Program-made: the position numbers and the translations under genes
Notes under the pieces: model-generated
Databases searched by the model: none
Told to the model about the DNA's origin: nothing
What the model saw: only the letters and a program-made list of their open reading frames with translations
In this document: in pieces, positions 8,956-18,921 of the stretch
Layout: each line of letters opens with the position of its first letter
Position numbering within the stretch: the first letter of the stretch is position 1
Assembly: GCA_021298315.1 (NCBI GenBank)
Contig: JAJTFC010000045.1
Span: forward strand, 1-64,000
Direction: 5' to 3'
From: Planctomycetaceae bacterium
GTDB taxonomy: Bacteria; Planctomycetota; Planctomycetia; Pirellulales; Pirellulaceae
DNA length: 64,000 nt

Positions 8956-8982
8956 TTGCTATCCTGTCCGAAACTCTATAAT
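8956..8982 (+). promoter_or_regulatory. Candidate promoter upstream of clpC
   Basis: A perfect TATAAT hexamer lies at 8977-8982 with TTGCTA at 8956-8961, but the spacing of 15 bases is shorter than ideal. If used, it gives a leader of about 220 bases before the clpC start. Planctomycete promoters are poorly characterised, so this is only a candidate. Confidence 0.3.
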
Positions 8983-9208
8983 TTTCGCGTCGGAATGCTC
9001 GACTCGATCGAAGCCCTTTACGGTGCTGAAGCTCACCGTCGAAACATTTCGGTACAAGGTTTGCTCATTTGGGTAAATTGTTCCTGCTTAGGGAACTTGG
9101 CACTGCCGAATTGCGTCGTTGGTTCGAGGCAAACTTCGCAGGCGAAACGAGCCTAAAAAATCGAGGGTGGACCGATGTTTGTCCGCCAACCTAAAAGGAA
9201 GGATAGTC

Positions 9209-9331
9209 ATGTTCGAACGATTTACTGACCGTGCCCGCAAGGTGATGCAGCTAGCGAATCAAGAGGCACAGCGTTTCAACCACGAATACATCGGCACCGA
9301 GCATATCCAAGCTCGTTCAGAGCGGACCTGA
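9209..9331 (+). pseudogene. clpC: 5' fragment of clpC (first Clp N repeat, truncated by deletion)
   Basis: The ATG at 9209 has a strong ribosome binding site (AAGGAAGGA) and begins the canonical ClpC N-terminus [13 protein letters not shown], running correctly to YIGTEHI (codon 33). The reading then jumps: the next bases, read one frame over, are AAG CTC GTT CAG AGC GGA CCT GAG ATG, which encode KLVQSGPEM, the end of the first Clp N repeat in ClpC proteins. Compared with family members, about 31 codons less one base (about 92 bp) are missing between bases 9308 and 9309. The frame therefore ends at TGA 9329-9331 after 40 residues. Only one base separates this stop from the ATG of the downstream open frame. 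The break is seen directly; the size of the loss rests on my recollection of the family sequence. Confidence 0.85.
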
Positions 9332-9332
9332 G

Positions 9333-11660
9333 ATGGTCACGATTGGCAAATTGCCTCACACCCCAAGAGCCAAGAAGGTCATCGAGTATTCGATGGAGGA
9401 GGCTCGAAATCTAAATCATAACTACGTGGGAACCGAACATATTCTGCTTGGTTTACTGCGTGAACAAGACGGTGTTGCAGCTCAAGTCCTGATGAACCTT
9501 GGAATGAAGCTCGAGGATGTTCGCGAAGAGGTGCTGAGCCTCTTGGGCCATGGTATCGATTCGAGCGATGGAGAACGAGGGGGACGAGAAGGTAGTGCCT
9601 CAAGCAGCAGTAGTGAATCTGGCAGCTCGCCCAAGGGTGGAAAGAGCAAGACCCCTGCGCTCGATAGTTTCGGTCGCGACCTTACGGAACTTGCGCGTCA
9701 AGGCAAGCTCGATCCGGTGATTGGACGCGAGCGAGAGATCGAGCGAGCTACACAGGTCTTGTGCCGCCGGACCAAGAACAATCCGGTTCTATTGGGTGAA
9801 GCCGGTGTGGGCAAGACTGCCATCGTTGAAGGATTTGCTCAGCGGGTTGTCAACGGTGAAGTCCCAGAGATTTTGGCTGAGAAACGAATCGTCGTTTTGG
9901 ACTTGGCCATGATGGTCGCGGGCACCAAGTACCGTGGTCAATTTGAAGAACGCATCAAGGCGGTGATGAACGAAGTTCGTCGAGCTCGAAACACGATCCT
10001 GTTTATCGATGAATTGCACACCTTGGTCGGTGCAGGGGGTGCCGAAGGTGCGATCGATGCTGCCAACGTGCTGAAACCTGCTTTGGCTCGTGGAGAGATC
10101 CAGTGCATCGGTGCGACGACACTTGATGAGTACCGCAAGTACATCGAGAAAGACAATGCACTTGCTCGTCGTTTCCAAGAAATCATCGTCGAACCGACAT
10201 CCAAAGACGAAACGATTCAGATCCTCAAGGGTCTTAAGGAGCGTTACGAGGAGCACCACCGCGTACAGATCACCGACGATGCGATCACATCGGCCGTGGA
10301 GATGAGCGAACGCTACATCACCGCCCGATGCTTGCCAGACAAAGCCATCGATGTGATCGATGAAGCCGGGGCGCGCGTACGGTTGCGAACTATGACCAAG
10401 CCGCCGGACTTGAAGGATATCGACGAAGATGTCGAACGGCTCAACAAAGAGAAGGAAGAAGCGGTTGCCAATCAGGATTTTGAAAAGGCTGCAGCTCTTC
10501 GTGATCAGGCCGATAAACTCCGTCGCAAGAAGGATCAAATCACCCGTGAGTGGCGTGAAAAGAGTCGGGAAACCGACGGCGTTGTCGATGAAGAGGTCAT
10601 TGCAGAAGTCGTATCGAAGATGACTGGAATTCCTCTGACGCGACTGTCGACCGAAGACTCCTTGCGACTAATGAACATGGAAGGTGAGTTGCACAAACGT
10701 GTTGTCAGTCAAGAACAAGCCGTTGCTGCGGTTGCTCGTGCCGTCAGACGCAGTCGCAGTGGCCTGAAGGATCCGAAGCGACCGACCGGTTGCTTTGTAT
10801 TTGCAGGGCCAACCGGTGTCGGTAAGACATTGCTTGCCAAAGCCCTCGCCGAGTGCCTCTTCGGAGATTCCGATGCACTCGTACACATCGACATGAGCGA
10901 ATACATGGAGAAGCACAACGTGAGCCGACTGATCGGGGCTCCTCCGGGATATGTCGGATACGAGGAAGGTGGACAGTTGACTGAGAAAATCCGTCGACGT
11001 CCCTATTCGGTGGTTCTTCTCGATGAAATCGAAAAAGCGCACCCCGATGTGTTCAACATGCTCTTGCAGGTGATGGAAGAAGGTCGGCTTACCGATAGCT
11101 TCGGTCGCAATATCGACTTCAGAAACACGATCTTGATCTTGACGACCAATGCTGGAGCAGAGGCCATTAAGAACGAGCAAGCCTTCGGATTCCAAAAACC
11201 CTCCGATGATGCTTCGTACGATAGCATGAAGGCCCGGGTGATGGATTCCATCGAGCGAGTGTTCCGCCCTGAGTTTCTTAACAGACTCGATGATGTGATC
11301 ATCTTTAGGCACCTGAACAATGACGACCTCAAGAAGGTGATCGATTACGAATTGGCAAAGGTTCGCGAGCGATTGCGAGAACGTGGCTTTGAAATCGAGC
11401 TTACCGACGAGGCAAAGGACTTCATCATCAAGCAAGGCTCGAACCTTGACTATGGAGCTCGACCCTTGCGAAGAGCCATCGAGCAGAGGATCGAAGATCC
11501 GCTCTCAGAAGAACTTCTTCGCGGTAGCTTTGAAGGGAAAAACACCATCTTGATCGACGCTTTCAAAGACGAATCCGGGAAGATCATACGACTGGACTTC
11601 AAGGGAGAGCAACGTGACTCTGGCTTGGAAATGTCCGGTGCAGGGGAGGCGAAAAAATAG
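9333..11660 (+). CDS. clpC: ATP-dependent Clp protease ATP-binding subunit ClpC, N-terminally truncated frame
   Basis: 775 residues. ClpC is a hexameric AAA+ unfoldase that feeds substrates to ClpP. Visible in order: second Clp N repeat (residues about 9-72, with [14 protein letters not shown]), a Gly/Ser linker, first AAA domain with Walker A GEAGVGKT at 155-162 and Walker B ILFIDE near 216, a UVR/coiled-coil middle segment ([22 protein letters not shown]), second AAA domain with GPTGVGKT and [13 protein letters not shown], then the ClpB D2-small domain. Everything from here on looks intact. The true start should be 9209, but a deletion places these residues out of frame with it; translation could restart at ATG 9333, one base after the TGA that ends the 5' fragment. 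Such a product would lack the first N repeat, used for adaptor and substrate binding. Normal ClpC is about 840-850 residues. Confidence 0.9.
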   Translation: MVTIGKLPHTPRAKKVIEYSMEEARNLNHNYVGTEHILLGLLREQDGVAAQVLMNLGMKLEDVREEVLSLLGHGIDSSDGERGGREGSASSSSSESGSSPKGGKSKTPALDSFGRDLTELARQGKLDPVIGREREIERATQVLCRRTKNNPVLLGEAGVGKTAIVEGFAQRVVNGEVPEILAEKRIVVLDLAMMVAGTKYRGQFEERIKAVMNEVRRARNTILFIDELHTLVGAGGAEGAIDAANVLKPALARGEIQCIGATTLDEYRKYIEKDNALARRFQEIIVEPTSKDETIQILKGLKERYEEHHRVQITDDAITSAVEMSERYITARCLPDKAIDVIDEAGARVRLRTMTKPPDLKDIDEDVERLNKEKEEAVANQDFEKAAALRDQADKLRRKKDQITREWREKSRETDGVVDEEVIAEVVSKMTGIPLTRLSTEDSLRLMNMEGELHKRVVSQEQAVAAVARAVRRSRSGLKDPKRPTGCFVFAGPTGVGKTLLAKALAECLFGDSDALVHIDMSEYMEKHNVSRLIGAPPGYVGYEEGGQLTEKIRRRPYSVVLLDEIEKAHPDVFNMLLQVMEEGRLTDSFGRNIDFRNTILILTTNAGAEAIKNEQAFGFQKPSDDASYDSMKARVMDSIERVFRPEFLNRLDDVIIFRHLNNDDLKKVIDYELAKVRERLRERGFEIELTDEAKDFIIKQGSNLDYGARPLRRAIEQRIEDPLSEELLRGSFEGKNTILIDAFKDESGKIIRLDFKGEQRDSGLEMSGAGEAKK

Positions 11661-11701
11661 CCCCCCATAGCCGGGTGCTATAAGTTCTCAAAATCAGCGG
11701 A

Positions 11702-11741
11702 AAAAAGCGGGCGCATAACAATTGCGTCCGCTTTTTCTTTT
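11702..11741 (+). terminator. Terminator after clpC
   Basis: AAAAAGCGGGCGCA pairs with TGCGTCCGCTTTTT (one G-T pair) around a 7-base loop TAACAAT, and a T-rich tail follows. It lies 42 bases past the clpC stop. The rest of the 340-base interval up to 12000 shows no gene; it should hold the promoter of the next gene. Confidence 0.85.
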
Positions 11742-12000
11742 AGTTAGCTCGTTTTTCCCAGCCCAAGCCTTACCGACATCTTCTCACGCCCCTCCTTCGC
11801 AACAGATCAATTTTTCCAATTTCTCCGATTGTATTGAGCTAAAGATATGGAAAAATAACAGAAACGTTTGCCTCACGCCTACAGTCAACCTAGAGTTTTC
11901 AGGTGACCGACTCCCAGGATGGGATTCGGAAAGTGAACATTAAGTAGGCTTCGACGGATCGTCCCTACGAGTTTTTTCAGTAAAGAGCGATGGTGGGCAG

Positions 12001-13128
12001 ATGAAAACTTCGTTTGGTTTGGCTAAGCGCGGCTTCACACTTGTCGAGTTGCTTGTCGTCATAGCAATCATCGGAGTGCTTGTTGGCTTGTTATTGCCCG
12101 CAGTACAAGCGGCTCGCGAGGCGGCCAGGCGGATGAGTTGTACGAACAATCTTAGGCAAATAGGACTGGCGGCGATCAATTTTGAGACCGCAAACAGGCG
12201 GTTTCCTCCCGGTGTGCTCTTTCCAGGTCCGCAAAACACACCCTTTCCAGGAGCTTATCCGAGATCTCCGGAGGGAACAGAACCCAACAGGCACACTGGC
12301 ATCGGACATTTAGCTCATTTGTTGCCCTTCATCGAGATGCAGCAACTGTATTCGGTTTTCCAGGCGAACGCGAATCTCAGTCCTGATACAAGCGGAGTTG
12401 GAGCGGTAGCAAATTCTGCTCAAGCTTTGATCAACCGGCACTGGAAAAACAATCCGGCCGTGTTCCAAGCAGCGCAGACGAAGATTTCGTTGTTTCTGTG
12501 CCCTTCGGATGTGGCCGAAGAAGCAACGAGCATGTCCAATCCTTACACCCTTGCGTACAGTGACAATGCGACTCAAGTGCCACAGGTCGTGGTCCTTTTG
12601 GACGCAAACTCCAATGGAAACTATCACATGCTATTGGGCAAAACGAACTACTTGGGCTGCTCTGGACGATCTGGCGTCACAGGCTCAGCGGCTCTTGATC
12701 CTCCGATGCCTGATGGAGCGGATCTTGGTAAGCAAGCCATCAAGTGCGATGACCTTCGGGGGGTGTTCTTCGTCAGAAGCAAAACAACGATTGCTGAAAT
12801 CAAGGACGGCACTTCAAACACGTTCTTCTTTGGGGAGGTCACCGGTGGCTACAGCAACCCCGTCTCATTAACCGGTCGTCAATCCTCGTTCACTTGGGTC
12901 TCCGGTAGTGGACAGTTCACTAGGTACATGATCTCTGACCCGACGGGTGCTGGTTGGAGAAGCAGTCCAGCGGTTGGTCATGGTGCCAAATTTCACAGTA
13001 AGCATGGTACGGGTGTACACATGGCTTACGTCGACAATTCGGTTCGTCTTGTTTCCTACTCGCTCGAATCTCGACTTTGGTACACATTAGCGGGTATTCG
13101 AGAAGGCATACAAGACTTCGCCGAATAG
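12001..13128 (+). CDS. DUF1559 domain pilin-like protein
   Basis: 375 residues. The N-terminus is a type IV pilin/pseudopilin signal: KR-G11 then [20 protein letters not shown], with the prepilin cleavage site after Gly11 and Glu16 at mature position 5. It continues into [17 protein letters not shown], the hallmark of DUF1559 (SBP_bac_10), a family greatly expanded in planctomycetes. The remainder is the DUF1559 globular domain, with [20 protein letters not shown] near residue 95 and a terminal [22 protein letters not shown] segment. A prepilin peptidase and an assembly ATPase should process and place it. The exact role of DUF1559 proteins, as minor pseudopilins or surface structures, is unknown. 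It stands alone between clpC and a convergent permease gene. Confidence 0.92.
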   Translation: MKTSFGLAKRGFTLVELLVVIAIIGVLVGLLLPAVQAAREAARRMSCTNNLRQIGLAAINFETANRRFPPGVLFPGPQNTPFPGAYPRSPEGTEPNRHTGIGHLAHLLPFIEMQQLYSVFQANANLSPDTSGVGAVANSAQALINRHWKNNPAVFQAAQTKISLFLCPSDVAEEATSMSNPYTLAYSDNATQVPQVVVLLDANSNGNYHMLLGKTNYLGCSGRSGVTGSAALDPPMPDGADLGKQAIKCDDLRGVFFVRSKTTIAEIKDGTSNTFFFGEVTGGYSNPVSLTGRQSSFTWVSGSGQFTRYMISDPTGAGWRSSPAVGHGAKFHSKHGTGVHMAYVDNSVRLVSYSLESRLWYTLAGIREGIQDFAE

Positions 13129-13151
13129 CGAACGATCGCCTTGAGCGGGTT

Positions 13152-13910
13152 CTAGAACAAAAGCAAGTTCAATCCCGCCAGTGCAGCAAGGACGATGATC
13201 GCTGCCTCAAAGTCCCTTTGCCGGATCCGTTTTGCGACGGCCGTTCCGGCGATGAGGCCAAGAAAGATTCCTGGCAGTAGTAAAAAATTCAGAGCCAGAG
13301 TGTCGGTTCGAATCAGCCCAAGATTCCAACTAAAAGGGATCTTGATGACGTTGAGCAAAAGAAAAAACCAAGCTGCGGTGCCTACGAACTCTTTTTTAGG
13401 CAACCCGATTGCGATCAGAAACAGCCCGAAAACCGGACCTGCAGCATTGGCTAGCATGGTTGTGATCCCAACGAGGATTCCCATCGTCCAAGCAAATAGA
13501 GTGCTATGGGGGACATGGGTGAACCACTCCTCTCGATACATTCGGAGTATTTGCAGCACTGCTAAACCAAGGATGATACACCCGATCGTCGGACGGTAAT
13601 AAACCTCGTTCATCGAGTCCATCAGCAACCAAGCACCCAATACACCCAGGATAGCAGGCGGCAGCATCCGACGGACGTACCTCCAGTCGGCATGCTGACC
13701 GAACATCAGCATCGCGATGGTGTCTCCGGCGATGAGCATCGGAAGGACAATACCAGTCGATGCCTTTGCTCCAAACACGTAGGCAAAGATCAATACATGT
13801 ACCAAACTGACTCCTGAGAATCCGCTCTTGGTAATCCCGATTCCAAATGCAGCCAGAGCCAAAAGCAGCCATGCACCGATCGAAAGAGAGGTTGGATCAA
13901 CATCCATCAT
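13152..13910 (-). CDS. TSUP (TauE/SafE) family membrane permease
   Basis: 252 residues, with about seven to eight hydrophobic segments and few charges. The fold and pattern fit the sulfite exporter TauE/SafE family: an early ITKSGFSGVSLVHVLIFAYVFGAK helix pair, LLIAGD-like LPMLIAGDTIAMLMF, and a repeated second half with MLANAAGPVFGLFLIAIGLPKKEFVGTAAWFFLLLN. Members move organosulfur compounds, sulfite, sulfoacetate or similar anions; the substrate here cannot be read. Its ATG overlaps the stop of the helicase gene (TAATG at 13908-13912), so it is translationally coupled to that gene. This is an odd functional pairing. It converges with the DUF1559 gene. Confidence 0.85.
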   Translation of the reverse strand: MMDVDPTSLSIGAWLLLALAAFGIGITKSGFSGVSLVHVLIFAYVFGAKASTGIVLPMLIAGDTIAMLMFGQHADWRYVRRMLPPAILGVLGAWLLMDSMNEVYYRPTIGCIILGLAVLQILRMYREEWFTHVPHSTLFAWTMGILVGITTMLANAAGPVFGLFLIAIGLPKKEFVGTAAWFFLLLNVIKIPFSWNLGLIRTDTLALNFLLLPGIFLGLIAGTAVAKRIRQRDFEAAIIVLAALAGLNLLLF

Positions 13911-16405
13911 TAGGACTCGCTCGATGATGCTCGACCATGCACGATCCGGTTCTGCCTATCGGTAAGCTCTTGAATCAACTCATCGGTGCTGTCGGGATCA
14001 ACCTTTCGGCAACATTCCATAAGCCTCTCGGCCAATTGATCGAAAGGTTCTTCCCAATCCTCTGGGGTCGAATCCTCTGGAGCGATGCAACTGATCTCAT
14101 TGACCAGTAGCACAAACCTCAGCACATGCCTAAAGAGCATCCCTTCGTGTTTCTGCAATCCACGGGTGACTATGTACTTATTGAAATCGCACTCGAAAGA
14201 CAACAGCTCGCCCACGACCCACACGCTTCGGGTGTATACATCGTGAACCCCAGGAAAATCGTAATCGAACATCCTTCGGAGTTTTTCACCCAATGCCAAC
14301 GGCCGGGGAGCAGGTCGATCCCATTTTCCAGACTCTCTTGAAACACCTGCGTCGTCGTACTCGTCGGAATCTTCTTCGTCGGGCATTTGCCCTGTGAGTT
14401 CTTGAACTCCCGCCAATCCCAATTCGAGTAATCTTGGATGCAAATGCTGCTGGGCCAGCGGGCCTAAGGGCAATTGATCAGGTCCTGGGACGGGAACCAG
14501 CTTGCTGATATTCGCTGGCAATTCCAAAACGCTCTCTAGCGCCTGGATTCGCTCGATCGGATCAGCAAACTGCAATTGCTGGATCAAGTACAAACCGTAG
14601 ATCGGATTGACGCTACGCAATTCGCACAGGAGCTCTAGCCGAGGTTTAGCGTCGATTCGCTCTGGACGATAATTCTCCAGATCGTAACCTCGCGTGGCGG
14701 CTTCATCGGTCGTGTTTCCCGAAGACTCTTTCTCATCATCGTCCGATTCCGTTGCGGTATCGGATGCGTCCGATTCGGGCAAAGCGGATTTGAGCCATCC
14801 GGCGAAAAACTCCTTCTCGAAGGACTGCTTACCCTTGCTGGGTGCCGTTTTTTGAACCTCGGATGCGATCGTCGGTTTGGGAATCAGATCCAGAAAGCCT
14901 GCTGTCCACAATGTCACAAGCATCGCATTGAGATCTTTTTGCCCTTTGGCCAGTTCGGCAGGAGCCAGCAATCGCCTACCGACTAAATTTCTAAGTGGCT
15001 GGACTTGGGGGTCCTCAATGAGCATCGTTGCCAGGAGCCGCCACGGGAGTGGTCCTCGGCTTGCTAAGTTCGCTGCGGGCGCTATAACGAGCTTCTGAAA
15101 TTGCTCCTTGGTCCAATACGTTTCCCCTTGCCTACGGGTCGGCATTTTTTTCTTGAGTTGCTTTTTGGCGCGTATCAAATTCGGATCCTTAGTATCCTCT
15201 GGAATTTGGTCATACTGCAACTTCCATCGATAATACTTCACATCGTCCTCGTGCGCAATCGCATAGACAAATCCTTCGCGATCGTACTGAGGCCTGCCTG
15301 CCCGACCAAAGATTTGCTGCGCGGAAGCTGAGTCGATAAGTTTCTTTTTCCCAAAGGGTCCTTTGACCAAACTAGGGAGCACCACAGATCGTGCCGGCAG
15401 ATTGATCCCAGCCGAGAGCGTTTCGGTACATACGCATACGCTCAAGAGTTTCTCTTGAAAAAGTTGCTCGACCAACCGACGGTACTTGGGCATGATCCCT
15501 GCATGATGAATACCCACGCCTCGAATCAATATCTGCTTGATCTTCGGGCCAGCACCTTCTCCAAGCGGGATACCCTCGAGCCTCTTGGTAATGACCGCTT
15601 GGCGTTCCTTGTCAATCAATCGCCTCCCTTTGAGCAACTCAGCAACTTGCCAACACTGGTCTCGATTGAAACAGAATACTAGTCCAGGTGTTCGGCGACG
15701 AACCTCATCGCCTTCGGCAATCTTTTCCAACTGCTCATCCAAATAAAGATCTTCAACCCATTCGAACTGCAAAGGCACCTTGCGCTCGGTTCCTTGCACT
15801 AACTCAAGATTTCTTCCATGGGCTCGATTGAGCCAAGAGCAGAACTCGACACTGTTGCCGATCGTGGCCGACAGAAGCATCAGCCGTACATGCTTGGGCA
15901 GCATCCCGATGCTCAGCTCCCATACGATTCCGCGTTCCGGATCGTTGAAGCTATGGAACTCGTCCATGATCACCGAATCGACTCCTTCAACCCAAGCTTG
16001 ATCATGTTGCAAGAGTCGGTTCAAAAGAATCTCCGCCACGACAACAAGCACCGGGGCATTTGGATTGACTTTGCGATTTCCCGTCACCAAGCCTATCGAA
16101 CTTGCCGGATACCCCCAGCGCACTGCAGTAGCTTGCAACTCTTGGAGTTTTTGGTCCGTTAGCGCAATCAGCGGCGTGGTATAGAAGCACTTGCGACCGG
16201 TTCGGAGGGCTTCATAGATCGCCCCCTCGGCAATAAGGGTCTTACCCGTGCCGGTCGGTGCACACACCAAAACCCCTTGATCCGAGGAAAACCAAGCGAT
16301 CAGCGCATCTTCTTGAACCGGATAAGGGGCATAGGGTAGCTGCTCGAAATATTCCGATACAATGGCATCTCGATCGATTGGGGCACTTGAATTCATGCCC
16401 AGCAT
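13910..16405 (-). CDS. Ski2-like DEAD/DEFH-box helicase
   Basis: 831 residues. A superfamily 2 helicase: Walker A APTGTGKT at residues 49-56, motif II DEFH at 148-151 (the xH ending resembles Ski2/Mtr4-type helicases), motif III SAT in LMLLSATIGNS, motif IV/V SAGINLPARSVVLPSLVKG and motif VI QIFGRAGRPQYDREG. These sequences favour the Ski2-like group, which unwinds structured RNA. After the helicase core come an acidic linker (residues about 545-575, DASDTATESDDDEKESSG) and a C-terminal helical region of unknown type that is long for bacterial homologues. RNA processing or degradation is the likely role, by family. The first gene of a two-gene unit with the TSUP permease; divergent from ctpA. 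Starts at either of two nearby ATG codons. Confidence 0.88.
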   Translation of the reverse strand: MLGMNSSAPIDRDAIVSEYFEQLPYAPYPVQEDALIAWFSSDQGVLVCAPTGTGKTLIAEGAIYEALRTGRKCFYTTPLIALTDQKLQELQATAVRWGYPASSIGLVTGNRKVNPNAPVLVVVAEILLNRLLQHDQAWVEGVDSVIMDEFHSFNDPERGIVWELSIGMLPKHVRLMLLSATIGNSVEFCSWLNRAHGRNLELVQGTERKVPLQFEWVEDLYLDEQLEKIAEGDEVRRRTPGLVFCFNRDQCWQVAELLKGRRLIDKERQAVITKRLEGIPLGEGAGPKIKQILIRGVGIHHAGIMPKYRRLVEQLFQEKLLSVCVCTETLSAGINLPARSVVLPSLVKGPFGKKKLIDSASAQQIFGRAGRPQYDREGFVYAIAHEDDVKYYRWKLQYDQIPEDTKDPNLIRAKKQLKKKMPTRRQGETYWTKEQFQKLVIAPAANLASRGPLPWRLLATMLIEDPQVQPLRNLVGRRLLAPAELAKGQKDLNAMLVTLWTAGFLDLIPKPTIASEVQKTAPSKGKQSFEKEFFAGWLKSALPESDASDTATESDDDEKESSGNTTDEAATRGYDLENYRPERIDAKPRLELLCELRSVNPIYGLYLIQQLQFADPIERIQALESVLELPANISKLVPVPGPDQLPLGPLAQQHLHPRLLELGLAGVQELTGQMPDEEDSDEYDDAGVSRESGKWDRPAPRPLALGEKLRRMFDYDFPGVHDVYTRSVWVVGELLSFECDFNKYIVTRGLQKHEGMLFRHVLRFVLLVNEISCIAPEDSTPEDWEEPFDQLAERLMECCRKVDPDSTDELIQELTDRQNRIVHGRASSSES

Positions 16406-16452
16406 GGTATCACAAAACCAATCTGCGATGGAGACTAAATTAGTGAATCAAA

Positions 16453-17760
16453 ATGAGCGAAAAAAGCCTTAAATTACTGACTATTGGACTACTGGCATGC
16501 TTGGCATGCTACTTCAACGCCGCTCGCTATCGCCCAGTCCGCGATGTGGCTTATGCCCTCGATACCATCAGCGATTCCTACGTGGATCCCGTCTCTAAGT
16601 CGGAATTAAAGAATGCCGCGTTGGAAGGAATCCTCGACTCACTGGACCCCTATTCTTCGTATGTCTCCGAAGAGAAACTCCAACGGTTCAACTCCGTCTT
16701 CGAACAACGCTTTGCGGGGTTAGGTGTGCAGGTAGAAGGCCCCCCGAGCCGTCCTGCAATCACCATCATCGCCACACTCTTTAACTCACCTGCGTACCGA
16801 GCCGGACTCTTGCCCGGCGACTTGATCCTACAGATCGATGGCATCGATGTGAGAAACATGGATACTGCCGAGGTTTCCAAGAAGATCTCAGGGGCTGTCG
16901 GCACGCAAGTTCGATTGGGGATCGATAGATCTGGCGAGAAGCTCGATATCCTGGCCAAACGGGAATTCATCGATGTCGAAAGTGTCACGGGCAATCGACG
17001 TAGACCCGATGGCACTTGGGAATTTCAATTGCAATGCGATCCAAAAATCGCCTACCTGCATGCGAATATCTTCGGAGAAAAAACCGCCCTGGAAATAGAA
17101 ACGGCTCTGGATTCCCTGAAGGGTAAAATCGATGCGGTAATTCTCGATCTTCGAGACAACGGAGGTGGACTGCTACAATCAGCCGTCGAGATCTGCGATC
17201 TGTTTCTTGAAGACGGTCGGATCGTTTCAACTCAAGGTCGCGGAAAGACCACTCTCGAATCGCTCGATGCAACCCCCGGCACGGTTGTTCCCATGAGCGT
17301 ACCGATCGCAGTGATTATCAATAGCAACTCGGCCAGCGCCAGCGAAGTCGTCGCCGCATGCCTCAAAGATCGTCAACGTGCGATCGTTGTCGGCCAACGC
17401 TCCTACGGCAAAGGGAACGTCCAAAGCGTCATCCCTGTCGAAGGCGGAAAGGCAGCGATCCGGTTCACCACCGCTTACTACTTTCCGCCCAGCGGTCAAA
17501 GGATACACAAACGCCCCAGAGACACCGATGCAGACCAGTGGGGGGTATTACCAAGCCCCGGTGCAGAGGTGCTTCTTACCCAAGAGCAACTGGAGTTGGC
17601 TACCCAGAGAATGCGAAGGCAAGGAGATCCGCTACGAAATGGGATCCAACCGGAGAACCCTTTGTCAAACAACGAAAATCCGAACGACGAGCAACTCAGA
17701 AATGATCTTCAACTCTCAAAAGCGATCGAACTTCTTCAAGCACGAATCGAAGAGCATTGA
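16453..17760 (+). CDS. ctpA: S41 family C-terminal processing peptidase
   Basis: 435 residues. A short N-terminal hydrophobic segment (LTIGLLACLACYF) anchors or exports it to the periplasm. A PDZ domain occupies about residues 90-165, including the ligand-loop sequence YRAGLLPGDLILQIDG. The protease core has LDLRDNGGGLLQSAV (residues 231-245), the catalytic serine region NSNSASASEVV (290-300) and the general-base lysine in RSYGKGNVQ (Lys320), the Ser/Lys dyad of CtpA/Prc enzymes. Such enzymes trim C-termini of exported proteins. It diverges from the helicase with a 47-base gap and ends 18 bases before a convergent lipoprotein gene. Confidence 0.92.
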   Translation: MSEKSLKLLTIGLLACLACYFNAARYRPVRDVAYALDTISDSYVDPVSKSELKNAALEGILDSLDPYSSYVSEEKLQRFNSVFEQRFAGLGVQVEGPPSRPAITIIATLFNSPAYRAGLLPGDLILQIDGIDVRNMDTAEVSKKISGAVGTQVRLGIDRSGEKLDILAKREFIDVESVTGNRRRPDGTWEFQLQCDPKIAYLHANIFGEKTALEIETALDSLKGKIDAVILDLRDNGGGLLQSAVEICDLFLEDGRIVSTQGRGKTTLESLDATPGTVVPMSVPIAVIINSNSASASEVVAACLKDRQRAIVVGQRSYGKGNVQSVIPVEGGKAAIRFTTAYYFPPSGQRIHKRPRDTDADQWGVLPSPGAEVLLTQEQLELATQRMRRQGDPLRNGIQPENPLSNNENPNDEQLRNDLQLSKAIELLQARIEEH

Positions 17761-17778
17761 GATTATTAGCGCTGGCGA

Positions 17779-18921
17779 TTAACGTCCTGGATCGTCTTGT
17801 GACTTTAGACCATCGGCCACGGACTTATCGCCTGAAGAATCCTCTGGAAACATCGCATGCTCGTCACTCTTTTTGCTGATCGATTTACCGCTTCGCAAAG
17901 ATTCCAGTCGGCTCGTGGGCGATCTTCTGATCGACTGCGGGGTTTGACTGGATCCTGAATAAGCCTTCTTGAAGGTGCCTAATTTTTGACTTCTTGAATC
18001 GATCACTTCCGTGGTCACCTGAGAACGGGTGATCTCAGGAACCTGTGGCGCTGGGGATCGATTGCTTAGAGGCAGTTCAGGGCTTTGGAAATGGCGTTGG
18101 AATGAAGGGGGTAGTTCGATGGTTTGTGGAGCGCGAGCAGGCTCTTGCATTTTAGTGGGCTCGGTCAGACGCTGCAGGCTTGAGTTTTCTGTCGAATCCC
18201 CAGAACCAGATTTCGCCGAACCGGATTTCGCCGAATCAGATTTCGCAGGTTGCTCATAGCTGGCTCGCTGCAGATTCCCAACCCCTGATGAATTCCTCGA
18301 ATCCACGGTTGCTTTATCACTTGGTGAATTCGTTGTCTTTCGGGATCCACCTTCCACTCCAGGAAGCAATTTCATCGTCGGATCAGAAAGGGTGGTTCCA
18401 CCTTTGCGACCTTCGTAGCGCGCGATGATACTGAGTTTCATCGTTGGGCCTTTGACATCTCCCCAAGGAAGCCACACGCTGTAGGCTGGTCCAATGGATG
18501 TCTTGCTCATGTGCTTAGAGAAATCATCTGCTTCGATGACATACTTACGGAGCGGCTTTTGATTTTCAGGATCCTGATCATCAGCATCGAATACAAAAAC
18601 GATAAGTTTACCGTCGACTTCGATCGGATCATTCTTTTCCTTCTCGTAGAAGAAAACCCTACCTCCAAACCCACGTACTCCCGGTTGATTGGGTTGTCGC
18701 AAAACCGTATCGGTCCATATCGCCAGGATGCGATCAGGAACCACGGGCTTTTCCTCCTCGCTCCAGCTCCAACTTTTTGGAACACTCTTGGGGGCGAACT
18801 GGCAACCGATGAGCATCGTTGTTGCAAACAGAAGCGTCAGCAAACCTTTGGTCTTCAAAACAGACCATCGGCGGTTGATTGGAGTTTCCTGCGTCTGGAG
18901 TATGTGTATGCGCTTGCTCAT
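17779..18921 (-). CDS. Lipoprotein coupled to a secretin gene
   Basis: 380 residues from the ATG at 18919-18921. That ATG overlaps the TGA of the secretin gene as TGATG, so translation is coupled. A hydrophobic stretch ending in a lipobox (MLIGC, Cys40) predicts an outer-membrane or periplasmic lipoprotein. Residues about 60-190 look like a folded beta-rich domain (VPDRILAIWTDTVLRQPN, GFGGRVFFYEKEK, LIVFVFDADDQ, AYSVWLPWGDVKGPTMKLSIIARYEG). The C-terminal half is Ser/Pro/Lys-rich and probably disordered, with a short KSGSAKSGS repeat. I recognise no named family. The position suggests a pilotin-like or accessory protein of the secretin, but that is inference. Confidence 0.7.
   Translation of the reverse strand: MSKRIHILQTQETPINRRWSVLKTKGLLTLLFATTMLIGCQFAPKSVPKSWSWSEEEKPVVPDRILAIWTDTVLRQPNQPGVRGFGGRVFFYEKEKNDPIEVDGKLIVFVFDADDQDPENQKPLRKYVIEADDFSKHMSKTSIGPAYSVWLPWGDVKGPTMKLSIIARYEGRKGGTTLSDPTMKLLPGVEGGSRKTTNSPSDKATVDSRNSSGVGNLQRASYEQPAKSDSAKSGSAKSGSGDSTENSSLQRLTEPTKMQEPARAPQTIELPPSFQRHFQSPELPLSNRSPAPQVPEITRSQVTTEVIDSRSQKLGTFKKAYSGSSQTPQSIRRSPTSRLESLRSGKSISKKSDEHAMFPEDSSGDKSVADGLKSQDDPGR

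Noticed and set aside
9789-11435. Two minus-strand frames over 240 codons inside clpC
   Set aside because: Antisense shadows of a highly conserved AAA+ gene.
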